Assembly: GCA_032718865.1 (NCBI GenBank) | Contig: JALUTQ010000003.1 | Location: 154,001-218,000, forward strand | Origin: Tilletia caries | Taxonomy: Eukaryota; Basidiomycota; Exobasidiomycetes; Tilletiales; Tilletiaceae | DNA: 64,000 nt | Reading direction: 5' to 3' | Shown: piece after piece, positions 1-13,988 of the stretch | How the letters are laid out: each line of letters opens with the position of its first letter | Position numbering within the stretch: the stretch's first letter is position 1 | The notes under the pieces: generated by a model | Told to the model about the DNA's origin: nothing | What the model saw: only the letters and a program-made list of their open reading frames with translations | The model's database searches: none | Translations under genes and position numbers: made by a program

Positions 1-2908
<2,908 letters not shown>

Positions 2909-3305
2909 GCTTCGGCGTCAGACAACAGCAAAAGCGTCACCGCATGGACCCGTACCGGATCACTCCTCAACGACCTATCTGCGAAGTCGACGATGTACAT
3001 AGATACGACCTTCGCGACCTTATCAACCTCTTCCCGACGCGCGCAATCGTTAATCAGAACATTTGGGGTCCAGGTAGGAAGAAGGAAAGTCTGCATACAA
3101 GCAGGTCGACGCGCTGACTCTGAAGCAGTATGCCGATCAAGGCCGGCCGCCGGATCGAAGAAAGGAGAGGGAAATGCTGACTTGGGAGATACGTATGTAA
3201 GGTCATGGCAGTCTGTCGTGAGTGCGTGTATATGAGAAAATCTTGCGAACGGGCCGCCACTCGGCACCGACTCGGCACCGACTCGACTCTCGAGGAGAGA
3301 GAGTT
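2909..3305. other. Intergenic region downstream of sec18
   Basis: About 400 bp between the sec18 stop and the copia insertion. I see no supported gene. A short tandem duplication of CTCGGCACCGA lies near 3258-3285. This stretch presumably holds the sec18 3'UTR. Confidence 0.5.
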
Positions 3306-3310
3306 GCTTT
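3306..3310. repeat. copia target-site duplication, left copy
   Basis: GCTTT directly outside the left LTR. The partner is 10036-10040. A 5-bp duplication is typical of copia integrases. Confidence 0.9.
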
Positions 3311-3682
3311 AGTTGAACAACGTGGCTCCGTAGCTGACAGGTAACTTGGTTAGCTGGTCAATCTCAGACGTACCTCAGTTCAAGTATGACTTGGAACAAG
3401 GTGATGTGTCTGTGTGATTGAGTGAAGAGAAGAAGAAGAAGAGAAGAGAAGAGAAGAGGGGGAAATACACAGAAGGGGCTTGCTCCCATATATACCAATC
3501 GTCGGTATGGCCTGTGCTGAATCTGTCTGAAGATAATGGTCACGCTGGCATCCCCTTGATGCCATCCTCTCGCTCCTCATCGTCGTTCCTCGATGCTCAT
3601 CAGGAGGTGTTTGTTCCAACCAACAATGTTACCCGCTCCATCCCGATGATCACCGGCTCAGCCCGAGCGCGGTTCTCCAACT
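3311..3682 (-). repeat. copia 3' LTR
   Basis: A 372-bp repeat bounded by the 5-bp inverted termini AGTTG...CAACT rather than the usual TG...CA. The boundary is fixed by the flanking GCTTT duplication on the outside. The pol stop codon (3658-3660) lies inside it. Confidence 0.93.
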
Positions 3683-6600
3683 CCCCCTCTCGTGCTCGCG
3701 CTGAGTGCCGCCATGAAGCATTCGAATTCCGCCACGAGTGCCGTCGGACCTAGGCCAAGTTGCTGTCGTCCGGAGTTGAGTCGAGCAAAGGTGACCGTCT
3801 TGGTCATCAAGTCAGCGGGATTGTCGTCCGTATGAACTCTCTTGACCTTGATCGTACCATCGGCGTTGCAGTCCCTCACGAGGTGGTGGTGGATGCGAAT
3901 GTGCTTCGTTCGTTGGTGTGATTGAGGGTTTCGTGCTAGGGCTTCGGCCCCTGTGTTGTCTGTATGCAAATCCACCGGTCCATTTGCATGTAACTTCAAC
4001 TCTTGTAGCAACTGAATGGCCCATATTGCCTCTCTTGTGGCCTCGGACAGCGCGACGTATTCCGCTTCGGTCGAAGAGACGGACACCGTGTCTTGTAGTT
4101 TCGACCGCCAGGTAACCGGGTTGCCGTATAAGAAAAACACGTATCCCGACACGCTTCGTCTAGTCGTTGGGTCTGCGCCGTGGTCTGAATCAGCGTATCC
4201 GACGAGTTGGGCCACGTCGGTGTGACGAAATCGCAAGCACAGATCTCGAGTCCCCGCCAGGTACCTTAACACTCGCTTGGCGGCATCCGTGTGTTCAGGG
4301 GACGGGTTCGCCATGAACCTGGCGAGCTTGCCGACTTGGAACGCAATGTCTGGCCGTGTTCCTTGCGCAAGCCAGAGAAGGCATCCCACCAGTGCTGCAA
4401 ACTCGTGGCGCTCCTTTACAGTCGCCATTGAACCGACTCGTGGCCCCAGGTTCTTCATCGCATCAGCCATCGGTGTCTTTGCCGGTTTGCAGTCGGCCAT
4501 ACCATATCGCTGGAGGATCTGACTGACATACCCGGATTGGCTCATGGTCGCCACTCGGCCGCACGTCGACCTGTGGATCCTGATGCCCAGCATGGAGGTC
4601 AAAGGCCCATTGTCCGTCATCTTGAACCATGTCGTAAATTGCCTCTTGATCTCGGCCACCATTTCCTCCGTGGGTGCTGCAATTGCGACGTCGTCCACGT
4701 ACACCAAGATGATGATGGGACCCGACTCTGTCCACCTGAAGAACAAGCATGGCTCAGTCTTGAGCTGCGTGAATCCAGCTTCCAACACCCTATCCCGGAG
4801 CTTGTGATACCAATACCTTCCCGACTGTTTGAGGCCGTACAGTGTTCTGAGTAGCTTGCAAGCTCTCCCCGATCCGTCGTCATAGCCCGGAGGTTGCTTC
4901 ATGTACAAGTCAACGTCGAGTTCCCCGTTCAGGTAGGCTGTTTTGACGTCCATTCCATGCATGGCTAGGCCGAGTTGGATGGCCAACGTCACCATCATCC
5001 TGAGGGCACTGAGTCGAGCTACCGGAGCGAACGTTTCATCGTAGTCGATCCTTCGACTTGAGAGAATCCTTGCGCTACAAGTCGAGACTTCTTCCGGATC
5101 GCACGCCCTTCAGGATCGGTCTTGACCTTGTATACCCAGCGACACCCGATGAGCTTTCGACCTTGAGGAGGGTGAGCGAGCTCCCATGTACGCATCTCAA
5201 TCAGAGATTTGTACTCGTCGTTCATCGATGCCTTCCACTCGTCTCGATCCTCACGTGCAAGAGCCTCGGCGAAGGTTGCCGGTTCGAGGAGTTGCCCGTC
5301 AAGGGTCCTCGGTTCCGTTCCGCCGTTGGCCAGTAAGGCCATTGCTTCCAGCTCTGAAGCTTCAGTGATGCCCATGAGCTCGACTCGATTCCAGTCTTGA
5401 TCGATTGGTTCCGTGCACAGAGTCGAGCTAAGCGCTTGGACATCGTGTAATCGAGGGCTTCGTCGTTTTCCTGCAATGCGTTCCTTAGTCCGCCGACGTC
5501 CCTGCCCCACATTGACCCCCTCTTGTCTCTGTTCCTCGTCTGCTACCTCCGTTCCCTCTTGCACATTCTCCAACGCCCCTTCTTGCTCTGCTGTGTCCTG
5601 AACCAACCTTTCCGCTTCTCCCACCGCTTGCTCATCCTCCAGCTGCTCTACCTCTGTCTCCTGCTCTTGTGTCTCGTCGGGCTGGTCCATTGATGCTGTG
5701 TTTGGGATTGGGAGAGATGAAATATCGATGGCCACTTCGTCGTCTTTCGTGTACCCCCCCAGGTTGTCCAAATCGTCGCGTAGGTCGGTTGGTACCTTGA
5801 GTGCCTCTTTCTCCCCCTCTCCGACTCGGCGACGACGTCTTCGGGGCAAGGGAAGTACCATTTGGACGTGATCATCTTGACGTGGTTGGTGGCCTTGTAG
5901 AATCTCCAATGACAAGCCTTCGTCGTAAGTTCTGGTTTCGTCGAACAGAACTGATCGGCTATACCGAAGAGGGTTGGACTTATCCGAAGGGACGTAGATG
6001 AGCCATCCTTTCCTGTCTTCAGAGATGCCGAGGAAGGTGCCACGAACACCCCGGGCCGATAGCTTCCCGTGTGGCCGGTGACGAGCGTCTTGTACTGTCC
6101 AGCACAAGCACCCGAATGTTCGCAATACGGATAGGTCCACCGGCTTCTTGGTCCAAAGTTCTTGAGGGATCCGGTAATCCAAACTGCGGTGCGGAGTACG
6201 ATTGATCAAGTACATGGCGTATCGCCATGCGAAGGGCCAAAAACCGATCGGGAGTCGTGCTGCTGGCCTGCTGTCAACATTGCTCGTCCGCGTTCTTGAA
6301 TCAGGCCTTGTAAACGCTCCACCCGACCGTTCTGCTCACTGGAGCCTGGAACTGTCCAAATCCAATTGAGACCTTCACTCGCAGCCCATTTGTCCATCGC
6401 AGCGTTATCAAATTCCGTCCCATTATCCGTGTGCATCGTCACCACGTTCCGACCCGTAAAGGTTTTGACCTGTCGATGCCAACGCTGAAGTACCTCGGTC
6501 ACCGTCGAGCTTGATTTGTCGACAGTCGGCACGGTCCATCCCTTTCGAGAATAGTCGTCTTGCGTGGTGACCGAGTAGCTGTACTCTTCATTTCCAGTAT

Positions 6601-7786
6601 ATGGGCCTGAAAGGTCGCATTGTACCTTAGCAGCTCTGTCTTCAGCTCTCGAGCTTGATGATGAGAACGGTGCTTTCTTGATGTTCGACACTGCGCATGC
6701 ATCGCATCGATCTTCTCGATCGACGAGTCGAAGAGCCGCGCTCTTGTTGAGATGGCGCAATCCTTCGACCCCCAAACCGATGAGGACTGCGATGCTTCGG
6801 AAGCTGAGATGTGCGAACCTCTGATGCCATCGAATCACTCCACGTTCGTGTGACAATGCTCTTTGTGCGTCTGTCGTAACGTCCTTCGTGTTCTCCGCCT
6901 CGTCATCCCTTGGGTTTGCCCCGTCTGAGCCCTCCGCCCCGTCATCCCCTGTCTCTGTCCCCTCCCACTCGTTGCCATTGTGTCCCTTTGATGTTCCCTT
7001 TGGTTGTTCTGAGATCGGTTCCGTATTCACACGTCTTTGATTGGACGGTAAAGGGACGGAACCTGGTTCTCCCTGGCATGCTATGCAAGCAACCAGTTGT
7101 TCTGTAGAACAAGAACAAAAGGAGTCATCAAGGGTTCCACATTTAGCAATTGGTACGGTCTGAAGAGACGTACCTGAGGGGGGTGCCCCGTCCCTGTAGA
7201 GCGCAAGCACAGACGTGCAACAGGGGTTAGGGGCTGGACGTGATGCAGAGCACCCCGGCGATCGGAGCGGCCGATGCGGAGATGATGCAGAGCACCTTAG
7301 GTCAGACTGGTGTACCGCCACTGCCGCTCTTCTAGCATGGTCTGACCCGAAAAGCTGTGAATACACAACAGTTGCCCCACTGTGTGCATCACGCTGAAAT
7401 TTATGAGATCGTCCACCGCCAACCAGTACGGTCTCGGACGTCGCATGTGGAAAGTTGACATCGTATCCTGCCTGGTTTAGTCGTTGGACCGAGAGAAGGT
7501 TATGAGGGAACGCTGGAACGACGTAAACGTTGTGTAAAGTGATAGTGATGACAGGAGTCGATTTGAGTTGTAGTGTCATGGACCCGCGATGAGTAGCGGG
7601 TACTTTGCGTCCGTTGGCAATTCTAATTGTCTTGTCGGACTTAGCTATCGTTCCAAGCTCGATGAGATCCAGGGAGTTGACGAAGTGATGTGTCGCTCCG
7701 GAGTCGAGGATCCATCGAACTGACCAAGATTCACCTGGTAATGGGGGCGGTGGCGTTACAGGGGGCTCCCGTACCGCCGCGTATCC
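3658..7786 (-). pseudogene. copia Pol (PR-IN-RT-RNaseH), two frameshifts
   Basis: Polyprotein region continuing in the gag frame after the TAG at 7787. The protease active site is DSGATHHF (about 7690-7715). The GAG-pre-integrase motif is HQRFAHLSF, followed by the integrase core with MHTDNGTEFD. The frame is lost near 6260-6270 at the end of the integrase and resumes one frame over from about 6255 to 5050. There it is lost again, where one base appears missing close to 5048. The RT part holds MDVKTAYLNGELD and the catalytic YVDDVAIAA. The RNase H part holds SSTEAEYVAL and a late DLHTDNTGAE. The product ends inside the 3' LTR. The breaks mean that this copy as read cannot make full-length Pol. 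Sequencing indels are an alternative explanation. Confidence 0.9.
3683..3691 (-). other. copia polypurine tract
   Basis: The minus strand reads GAGAGGGGG directly before the 3' LTR, the expected position of the plus-strand primer. Confidence 0.7.
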
Positions 7787-9610
7787 CTATTCCGATGTCA
7801 TGACGTTCAACGCTGCAGGGAATGCGTCGAGTTCGTCTTCCCAAATTTGGGCCTCCATTGCACCGAGGGAAGGAACCGCCGTTGCCATTGACGCTCTGGC
7901 GTCGTCCTTGCCACATGTATGCTGGACTTGAGGAGTTGATCCATCCGAGCCATCAGCAGCGAGTGCTCGGGATGTTGTCTGAGGGTTCTTTGACGCCTCA
8001 ACGACGTCCGGACATTCGGCTGCCCGGTGGCCAACCTTCTTGCATTGGAAGCATGCTCCACTGAAGGGTCTATTGTACCCTTGTGCCCTTCGGCGAGCGA
8101 GCATTTGCTGAGCGATCTGGGCGGCTAACGCTTGAACCTCTTCAACATCAATGTCCGTTTCCGTATCGTCCAGATCTTCCTCGGCCACATGAGCCGATGT
8201 CCGCGACAATGGAGGTACTGAGCGAGGTGGAACTTGACGACGACGATCCTCGAACGCACCGAACGATTCTTCAGTCTCTGCGAGAATGTGGAGCACCTTC
8301 TCGAAGGTGAACACTTCGCCTGCCGCCTGGCGCGAAACAACACTGTCTCTTGCCGTCTGGAAGCGATGTCGGAGTCCGGCGAGCAGGAAACCGACTTGCT
8401 TTGTCTGGTCCAGTGTCTCTCCAGCTGACTGAAGTTCAAGGTAGAACTTTCGGAGTCGCTCCCCGAACTGACGAGCCGATTCGTCGTCCCGCTGGCGATG
8501 GCGTCCCATCTTAGCGATGAGCTTCAGGGCCGCATATCCTTGATTAGGGACCAACCAAACCCGAAGTTCCCGATAAAAGAAGCTGCCACGCAGTTCCCCA
8601 TCAGAGATCGGCTTGAGGAGTAGGGACTGTGTGTCCTCGTCGATGCATGATTGAATCACCTGGCCGAGTTCGAGATCCAATGCCTCGTCGTATTCAGGGT
8701 GGGCCGAGGGATCATTTGGGTTGAGATACCGAGGGCCGAAGATGATCCCTTCGAGTATGCCGATTGCGCCGGGAACGGTTCCGAGCAGACTGTATATGGA
8801 GCTCCTCCATTCAGACCAGTTGAAGGAGTTCAGCTTCTTGATATAGCGGATCATTCCCCAATTGAACCGAAAGTACAGTCGGTTGGAGTCCTGACGGCCA
8901 TTATCTTGACGACCGACATCGTAGATCTGCGATGAGCTCGTCTGAGCTGGTCCGTCGTTGAGGGCTTCCTCAATGGCCTTCTTTCGCAGGGACAAGTAGT
9001 CCTCCGCGGTTCTCTTGTTTGCTTCTCGATTGACCTGATCATCAGTCCATTCCGGATGCAACATCCGGAAGTAGAACTGATTCGTGGTCATCAAGTCGGC
9101 CCTGGTCTGCACCATCGCCTCATCCGAATCGCGAGGAACTGTCTTGCGAATTGCTGGACCTTGACGAGCCTGTTGGGCGGTAGGGTTCGGTCCGCGATTG
9201 AGGTTGACCGCCGGACTTGCTTGAGGTGGGAGCGGGAAGCCGGACACTCCCATGCTGGGTCGTCCGTGACCCCGTCGGTCATCCCGTGCGGGGAAGACCG
9301 GGGAAAGACCATAGGGCCCGCCTTGTTGGCCAAGTTGAAGGGCTGGTCGGCCTGCTGTAAGACCCAGGGCGGACTCGGTCTCGAGTTGTCGGGGATTGTC
9401 TTGTCCAAGACCTCCCATGATGGGGGTCTGGAGGTAGCCTTCCCGAGCCGCGAAGGAAGAAGTAACGCCCGAGAGGGCAATCTTCTGGGCGGCGAGCTCT
9501 TGCTTCTGCGTCGCAAGATCGTCCCTAATAGAGTCCAACTTGGACATCAAGTCGGACAGGGACGGTTGAGCCGAAGCACCTTGGGAACCGGTCTCCGAGG
9601 ATGCAGGCAT
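7787..9610 (-). CDS. copia Gag
   Basis: Retrotransposon capsid/nucleocapsid protein of about 607 residues. The ATG at 9608-9610 is the first one clear of the LTR; the frame extends upstream into the LTR. A Gln/Pro-rich N-terminal region is followed by a UBN2/Gag-like helical region. Near the C-terminus there is one CCHC zinc knuckle, CFQCKKVGHRAAEC. The frame ends with TAG at 7787-7789. The downstream protease-pol reading is in exactly the same frame, with only this amber codon between them. Confidence 0.9.
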   Translation of the reverse strand: MPASSETGSQGASAQPSLSDLMSKLDSIRDDLATQKQELAAQKIALSGVTSSFAAREGYLQTPIMGGLGQDNPRQLETESALGLTAGRPALQLGQQGGPYGLSPVFPARDDRRGHGRPSMGVSGFPLPPQASPAVNLNRGPNPTAQQARQGPAIRKTVPRDSDEAMVQTRADLMTTNQFYFRMLHPEWTDDQVNREANKRTAEDYLSLRKKAIEEALNDGPAQTSSSQIYDVGRQDNGRQDSNRLYFRFNWGMIRYIKKLNSFNWSEWRSSIYSLLGTVPGAIGILEGIIFGPRYLNPNDPSAHPEYDEALDLELGQVIQSCIDEDTQSLLLKPISDGELRGSFFYRELRVWLVPNQGYAALKLIAKMGRHRQRDDESARQFGERLRKFYLELQSAGETLDQTKQVGFLLAGLRHRFQTARDSVVSRQAAGEVFTFEKVLHILAETEESFGAFEDRRRQVPPRSVPPLSRTSAHVAEEDLDDTETDIDVEEVQALAAQIAQQMLARRRAQGYNRPFSGACFQCKKVGHRAAECPDVVEASKNPQTTSRALAADGSDGSTPQVQHTCGKDDARASMATAVPSLGAMEAQIWEDELDAFPAALNVMTSE

Positions 9611-9650
9611 CGTGGGTCTTGATAGAGTATCTGTAAAAGGGGAAAAAAAA

Positions 9651-9663
9651 GGCGGAGCTACCA
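9651..9663 (-). other. copia primer-binding site
   Basis: Immediately after the 5' LTR the minus strand reads TGGTAGCTCCGCC. The TGGTAGC core is what is expected to pair with the 3' end of an initiator-methionine tRNA. The same 13-mer follows the gypsy 5' LTR. Confidence 0.75.
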
Positions 9664-10035
9664 AGTTGAACAACGTGGCTCCGTAGCTGACAGGTAACTT
9701 GGTTAGCTGGTCAATCTCAGACGTACCTCAGTTCAAGTATGACTTGGAACAAGGTGATGTGTCTGTGTGATTGAGTGAAGAGAAGAAGAAGAAGAGAAGA
9801 GAAGAGAAGAGGGGGAAATACACAGAAGGGGCTTGCTCCCATATATACCAATCGTCGGTATGGCCTGTGCTGAATCTGTCTGAAGATAATGGTCACGCTG
9901 GCATCCCCTTGATGCCATCCTCTCGCTCCTCATCGTCGTTCCTCGATGCTCATCAGGAGGTGTTTGTTCCAACCAACAATGTTACCCGCTCCATCCCGAT
10001 GATCACCGGCTCAGCCCGAGCGCGGTTCTCCAACT
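9664..10035 (-). repeat. copia 5' LTR
   Basis: This is the upstream LTR relative to the coding strand and appears identical to 3311-3682. A TATATAT-type box at 9841-9848 (minus-strand reading) is a plausible core promoter for the genomic RNA. Confidence 0.93.
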
Positions 10036-10040
10036 GCTTT
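10036..10040. repeat. copia target-site duplication, right copy
   Basis: GCTTT directly outside the right LTR, matching 3306-3310. Confidence 0.9.
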
Positions 10041-10569
10041 CTTATCAAGATCTCCCTCCACCATGCTGTCACTCGCCTTCGCACAGACTACCACCCCTTC
10101 GACGTCCTGACCTGCTCGCGCCAGCCTGCTTCATGCCGTCCGAGGAGGACTTCATGCTGATCAAAGGCGCCATGTCGCCATCTGGCTGGGCTCTGAAAGG
10201 CCTACATGTCTTGGTAGCCGCCAAGTCATCAATTGATTATTGGAAGACAGCGCAAGAACAGGGATCCAACGAGGATCGAGTGAGCATCCGGACGAGGGCC
10301 ATCAATGTGACCCGCAATCATGTCGGTCTTCTGCCTCTTCCGGAACCACCCTTCGTGAGTACCGCATGTCCGCATGTCCGCATCTAAAGTGAGCTGTTTG
10401 CTCGGACTTGTTGACCGACGTTAGATCTCCTGGCCCTCAGCCTTCGGAGTGTTGTAATTCTTGTCCCTGGTACAGCAGTGGCACCCTGGACGCAGAAGAG
10501 TACGAAGAGATTCGACTGGTCCAAAATCAGGTCGAGAACTGGCGGAGCACAGACGAGCCAGATTTCCAG
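10041..10569 (+). other. Upstream region of the F-box gene, possible 5' exon
   Basis: The stretch contains an ATG-initiated frame from 10133 that reaches a GTGAGT donor near 10354, and a possible acceptor (GTTAG) near 10424. I could not join it to the downstream frame in phase. It may be a 5' leader or an unresolved first exon. The downstream frame is also open from 10411 without an ATG until 10570. Confidence 0.3.
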
Positions 10570-12684
10570 ATGACGGAACCCAGGATACGTCGGTCACTGT
10601 CTCCGTCACCCGGTGACGGTCACCCAATTGCCAAACGAGCGAGGCTCGATGGCCTCCAATCCAAGGATACAGCAGCGCAAGACGATGCGGCCGTGCCTCT
10701 GCATGCGTCTGCTGGTCCGTCGGCACTCCCAGCATCTCGGGGTCTCGGAGACGTGGATCAACCGGCGGCGAAAGCCTTTTTCGGCCTTCCTGAGCTCCTA
10801 TCCTTGCTTTGCACCCACCTCGCATACGACAAAGTCGACCTCGTCGTGCTATCCCGAGTGTCGAGACGAGTTCGGGCGGTGGTGCTTCCGACCCTCTATC
10901 AGACTCTGAATGTCCGCCTTACCAAGGTTGCCCTATTGAGCCGGGTTTTCAAAGCCAATCCTGGACTGATTGAGCAGGTCCGATACCTGCGAGTCGTGGA
11001 TGACGCGGCTCGGTACCACGCTCGCTGCAACACAATAGGCAACAGCACCCTACCCGCAGCCTTCCACAGTCAAGACGAGCCTCGACTCAGCGCAGCTACA
11101 TGGACTTCGCTCGGAGACTTCCTTCTCGCCGTACAAAATCGGAGAAATTTTTCCAAGCCTCGAGTCGAGCTATCGTTTGGTCAGATGAGCCTTATCGAGC
11201 TCTACAATGAGCTGCGACGCGCTCCACGCGTGCTTGAGACCCTCACCGCCCTATTCATCATGGACGACTTTGGGATGGCTCACTTCAAGTATCTGGACCG
11301 TAAAGCGGTGGAGAACACGTACCACGATCATGGCACAGCGATCTCCGAGGAGCTTACGGCGGTCTTGCGTCTCATCTGTGACGTCCAGGACGACGCAGAC
11401 GTGGACAACTTTCAGACCTTCGAGTTCAAGGCTCTTAGGCTCAAGACGGAGGAACGGGGATCGCTTCTACCCATGCTGCCACCGCGTCTTCTAAAGCGGC
11501 TTGGTGGTCGAATTCGAAGCTTATTCGTTAGCATCGGCGAGGGTATTCGATCAGACGCAGAGAGCTTCAAAGTGCTCACCGAGGCGAATTGGTGGAAACT
11601 TCGCAACTTCCGAGTACACTGTGGTTGCTGCAGCGAAGAAGTCTACGCGAGCATTCAATCGGTCGTGACCAACTTTCTCCGGCGACACATGCATTTGGTC
11701 GAAACCGACATCAGAATCGAAGAGGACAGGTGGGGTGAAGGTGGGCCGCACTGGGTCAATGTCTCCCTGCCCCGGCTCGTGGCGTGCCACCTTCAGCCCA
11801 CGCATGTGAGCACGGAGCTGCAACTCGACTTCGCCAATGCGCACCAAGACATTCGGAAGCTCTGGGTCACGGGCTTCAATGGCGCATTCGCTCTTGCTAG
11901 CCACCGAGCGATCATAAAATCACTTCGTTTCCTCCGAGCAGAGCCCGGCGTTGCGGAAGAATTTTTAGATGCAGGTGCGGCCATCAGCCATCTTCACGTG
12001 GATTTAATCGCGGACGATGAGGGATATTGCCGCTTCCCCGAGTGCTTATACCCAGGCGGCCAGCCAACGACCTCCATCACCAGTTTCGTTCTTCAATTTG
12101 AGGAGATTGCTTTCACTCACATCATCCAGAAGCCGGAGACGTATCTACCAATTCATCGCCTGCCCAATCTCGTCGAGTTTTCGCTGAAGTGGACAAGCGG
12201 CGCGGTGAGCAAGGTTCGCGACTCGCCGGAGCAGTCTGCCCAATGCCTTGCGGCGCTGTTGAACGAGCTCGCGAAGCACGGCGCCAAGCTCCGTGCTGTA
12301 CGCATCGACTACGAGGCCGCTGCCGACCTACCTTCCGACAATAATCTTGCTCAAGCAGTCAAAACATTTCCGCCCAAGCTCGAATATCTGGTGTGGCACA
12401 TTCCGTGCATCAATCGAACGGATCACTACCGTGTCCTGAGGCCACAAGCGAATTCCCCTCCATCCTCCGCCCAAGTTGCCCAGTCTTCCCGATCACGACC
12501 GGGCCAAATCACATCGTCCACGCAGACGTCCGAGACGCAGCCCAAGGTCCGTCTGCAGCGCTTGCCCGCCATCTTCCGACCCAAGGTCGACCCGAAGACG
12601 GGAATGTGGGAAGACCTTGACGACGAGGGCTGCTTGAGTCTCTTCGATCATATGGGCCGCGAACCTCGGTTGAAGTTCATGTAA
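10570..12684 (+). CDS. F-box-like domain protein
   Basis: A protein of about 704 residues from the ATG at 10570. An earlier spliced start is possible because the frame is open upstream and reads plausibly. The N-terminus is disordered, with a basic KRARL patch. Residues ~69-112 (starting FFGLPELLSLL and running to LPTLYQTL) resemble the F-box-like segment of basidiomycete F-box proteins, which bind Skp1 in SCF ubiquitin ligases. The remaining ~550 residues look like a degenerate leucine-rich-repeat-type body, as in that expanded family. The substrate is unknown. The gene is convergent with the SANT gene downstream. The F-box call is from pattern only; the coding call is strong. Confidence 0.8.
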   Translation: MTEPRIRRSLSPSPGDGHPIAKRARLDGLQSKDTAAQDDAAVPLHASAGPSALPASRGLGDVDQPAAKAFFGLPELLSLLCTHLAYDKVDLVVLSRVSRRVRAVVLPTLYQTLNVRLTKVALLSRVFKANPGLIEQVRYLRVVDDAARYHARCNTIGNSTLPAAFHSQDEPRLSAATWTSLGDFLLAVQNRRNFSKPRVELSFGQMSLIELYNELRRAPRVLETLTALFIMDDFGMAHFKYLDRKAVENTYHDHGTAISEELTAVLRLICDVQDDADVDNFQTFEFKALRLKTEERGSLLPMLPPRLLKRLGGRIRSLFVSIGEGIRSDAESFKVLTEANWWKLRNFRVHCGCCSEEVYASIQSVVTNFLRRHMHLVETDIRIEEDRWGEGGPHWVNVSLPRLVACHLQPTHVSTELQLDFANAHQDIRKLWVTGFNGAFALASHRAIIKSLRFLRAEPGVAEEFLDAGAAISHLHVDLIADDEGYCRFPECLYPGGQPTTSITSFVLQFEEIAFTHIIQKPETYLPIHRLPNLVEFSLKWTSGAVSKVRDSPEQSAQCLAALLNELAKHGAKLRAVRIDYEAAADLPSDNNLAQAVKTFPPKLEYLVWHIPCINRTDHYRVLRPQANSPPSSAQVAQSSRSRPGQITSSTQTSETQPKVRLQRLPAIFRPKVDPKTGMWEDLDDEGCLSLFDHMGREPRLKFM

Positions 12685-13988
12685 TTTCCCGTTGTCAATC
12701 CACAAAATGTTAGAAGTTAGACATCATTAAGAGGTGTGTGTGAATTGCAGCAAGGGTCCCAAAAGACATGAGAGCGATGATGTGGCAGACGACCTCGACA
12801 GTGAGCCGCGGCGCCGCGAAGCAAGCTGCTGCTTTGGTCATTCAGCCCCTTCGATCCCCAGACGTCGAGGGTCGAGCGGGACGAGGGCGAGGGTAGCACA
12901 GCAGCGATATCGATCGACAATGCCGAAGAGTCCGTCCTGCCGTTCCCAACAAAGGTGAATCCTTGTGCTCGCCGTCCGACAGACACTCGCGTTCTGGGTG
13001 TGTCGGTCCCGCTTCGACGATGAACATCGTCAGCAGAGTCTGCATCGCTCCCCTGCTCGGGACCCGCCCTTCCTGATCCTGATCCGAACCGCGAGCGTCG
13101 GCAGCCCCCTTCCCAGCCAGTGGCTCCTTCCTCCCATCCGTCCTCGAATCCGCCGACGCTGGATGCGCCCCCGAATCTCTCACCCGCAAGTGGCGAACTG
13201 TCGAGGCGTCCTGTTGATCGAGCTGCACGTCCTCCCTGGCAGCACCGACAGCCGGCCGGGGAAGTGCTCTCGGTCAGGGATTGGTCGATGAACGTGACGA
13301 TGGGCGATCCGGATGGAAAGGGGAAGGATGCCGAGGTTTGACGTTCGGAGGGACGAGACACGGAGGTCGATGCGACTCGTGGCCGATGCATGAGGGCGGC
13401 ATTGGTGGCCGGGGAGACCATCACGCCCCGGTCAATCAAGCTGCAGGTTTCAACAAAGAGGGGTGGGGGGGGGGGGGGGCAGCGTCAGGGAAAGAGGTAA
13501 GAAGAGTGATGAGCGAAAGGATGAAGAGGAGGAACGTTCAGTTTGGACATCTTCAGCACAACCACGCAATGGAAACCTCGCGCACATCCCACCTCCTTCC
13601 GCTCGTCTGCGCCGGGAGTACGTCGTTCCGAAGAGAGTTGCAGAAAGGTTTGAACAAAAAAGGGGAAGACGATAGCGAAGACAAAGTTTCGGTGGGGGAG
13701 CGACATGACAAGGTGAAGGGATTTTCGTTCGATGGGATGGTGGTGTTAAAAAAAGAAGTGTTCGTTTGGTGGAAGACGTGGATTTCGTTCAAGTTGCGGA
13801 AAAGTGCGAGACGGCATTAGAGAGAGGCGTTTGTTTTGACGTATGGCAGCATTTGCGAAGGCATGGCGGTGGCGGTGGCGGGCTGGTGCAATGCGAAGGG
13901 TCCCGTCCGGCCATGAGTATTGTAGTCGATAATGTCGTCAAGACCAGGCGGCCGTGTGGCCAGGGATGGACAGCGCCCAAAAGGACCC
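12685..13988. other. Convergent intergenic region with a weak minus-strand ORF
   Basis: 1.3 kb between the ends of two convergent genes. The minus strand has an ATG-initiated open frame of 234 codons (13421 down to 12717), rich in Arg, Ser and Gly and without a motif I recognise. Its composition and lack of introns do not distinguish it from chance in GC-rich DNA. The rest is probably 3'UTR of the two neighbours. Confidence 0.3.
13465..13479 (+). repeat. G15 homopolymer
   Basis: An uninterrupted run of 15 G, preceded by GAGGGGT. It could fold as a G-quadruplex, or it could simply be a slippage-prone tract. Confidence 0.8.

Larger units (their letters stand above)
3311..10035 (-). mobile_element. 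Ty1/copia LTR retrotransposon, 6.7 kb
   Basis: Two 372-bp direct repeats (3311-3682 and 9664-10035) align at a constant offset of 6353 without indels and look identical. They flank gag and pol on the minus strand. The immediate flanks are the same 5-mer, GCTTT (3306-3310 and 10036-10040), so this is a bona fide insertion between sec18 and the F-box gene. Domain order in pol is protease, integrase, reverse transcriptase, RNase H, which defines Ty1/copia. The primer-binding site starts directly after the 5' LTR and a purine tract abuts the 3' LTR. Identical LTRs suggest a recent insertion, yet pol has two frameshifts and there is a stop between gag and pol. Confidence 0.95.

Noticed and set aside
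12717..13421. 234-codon minus-strand ORF as a confident gene
   Set aside because: Arg/Ser/Gly-rich in GC-rich convergent intergenic DNA, with no motif and no intron; kept only as a weak possibility.
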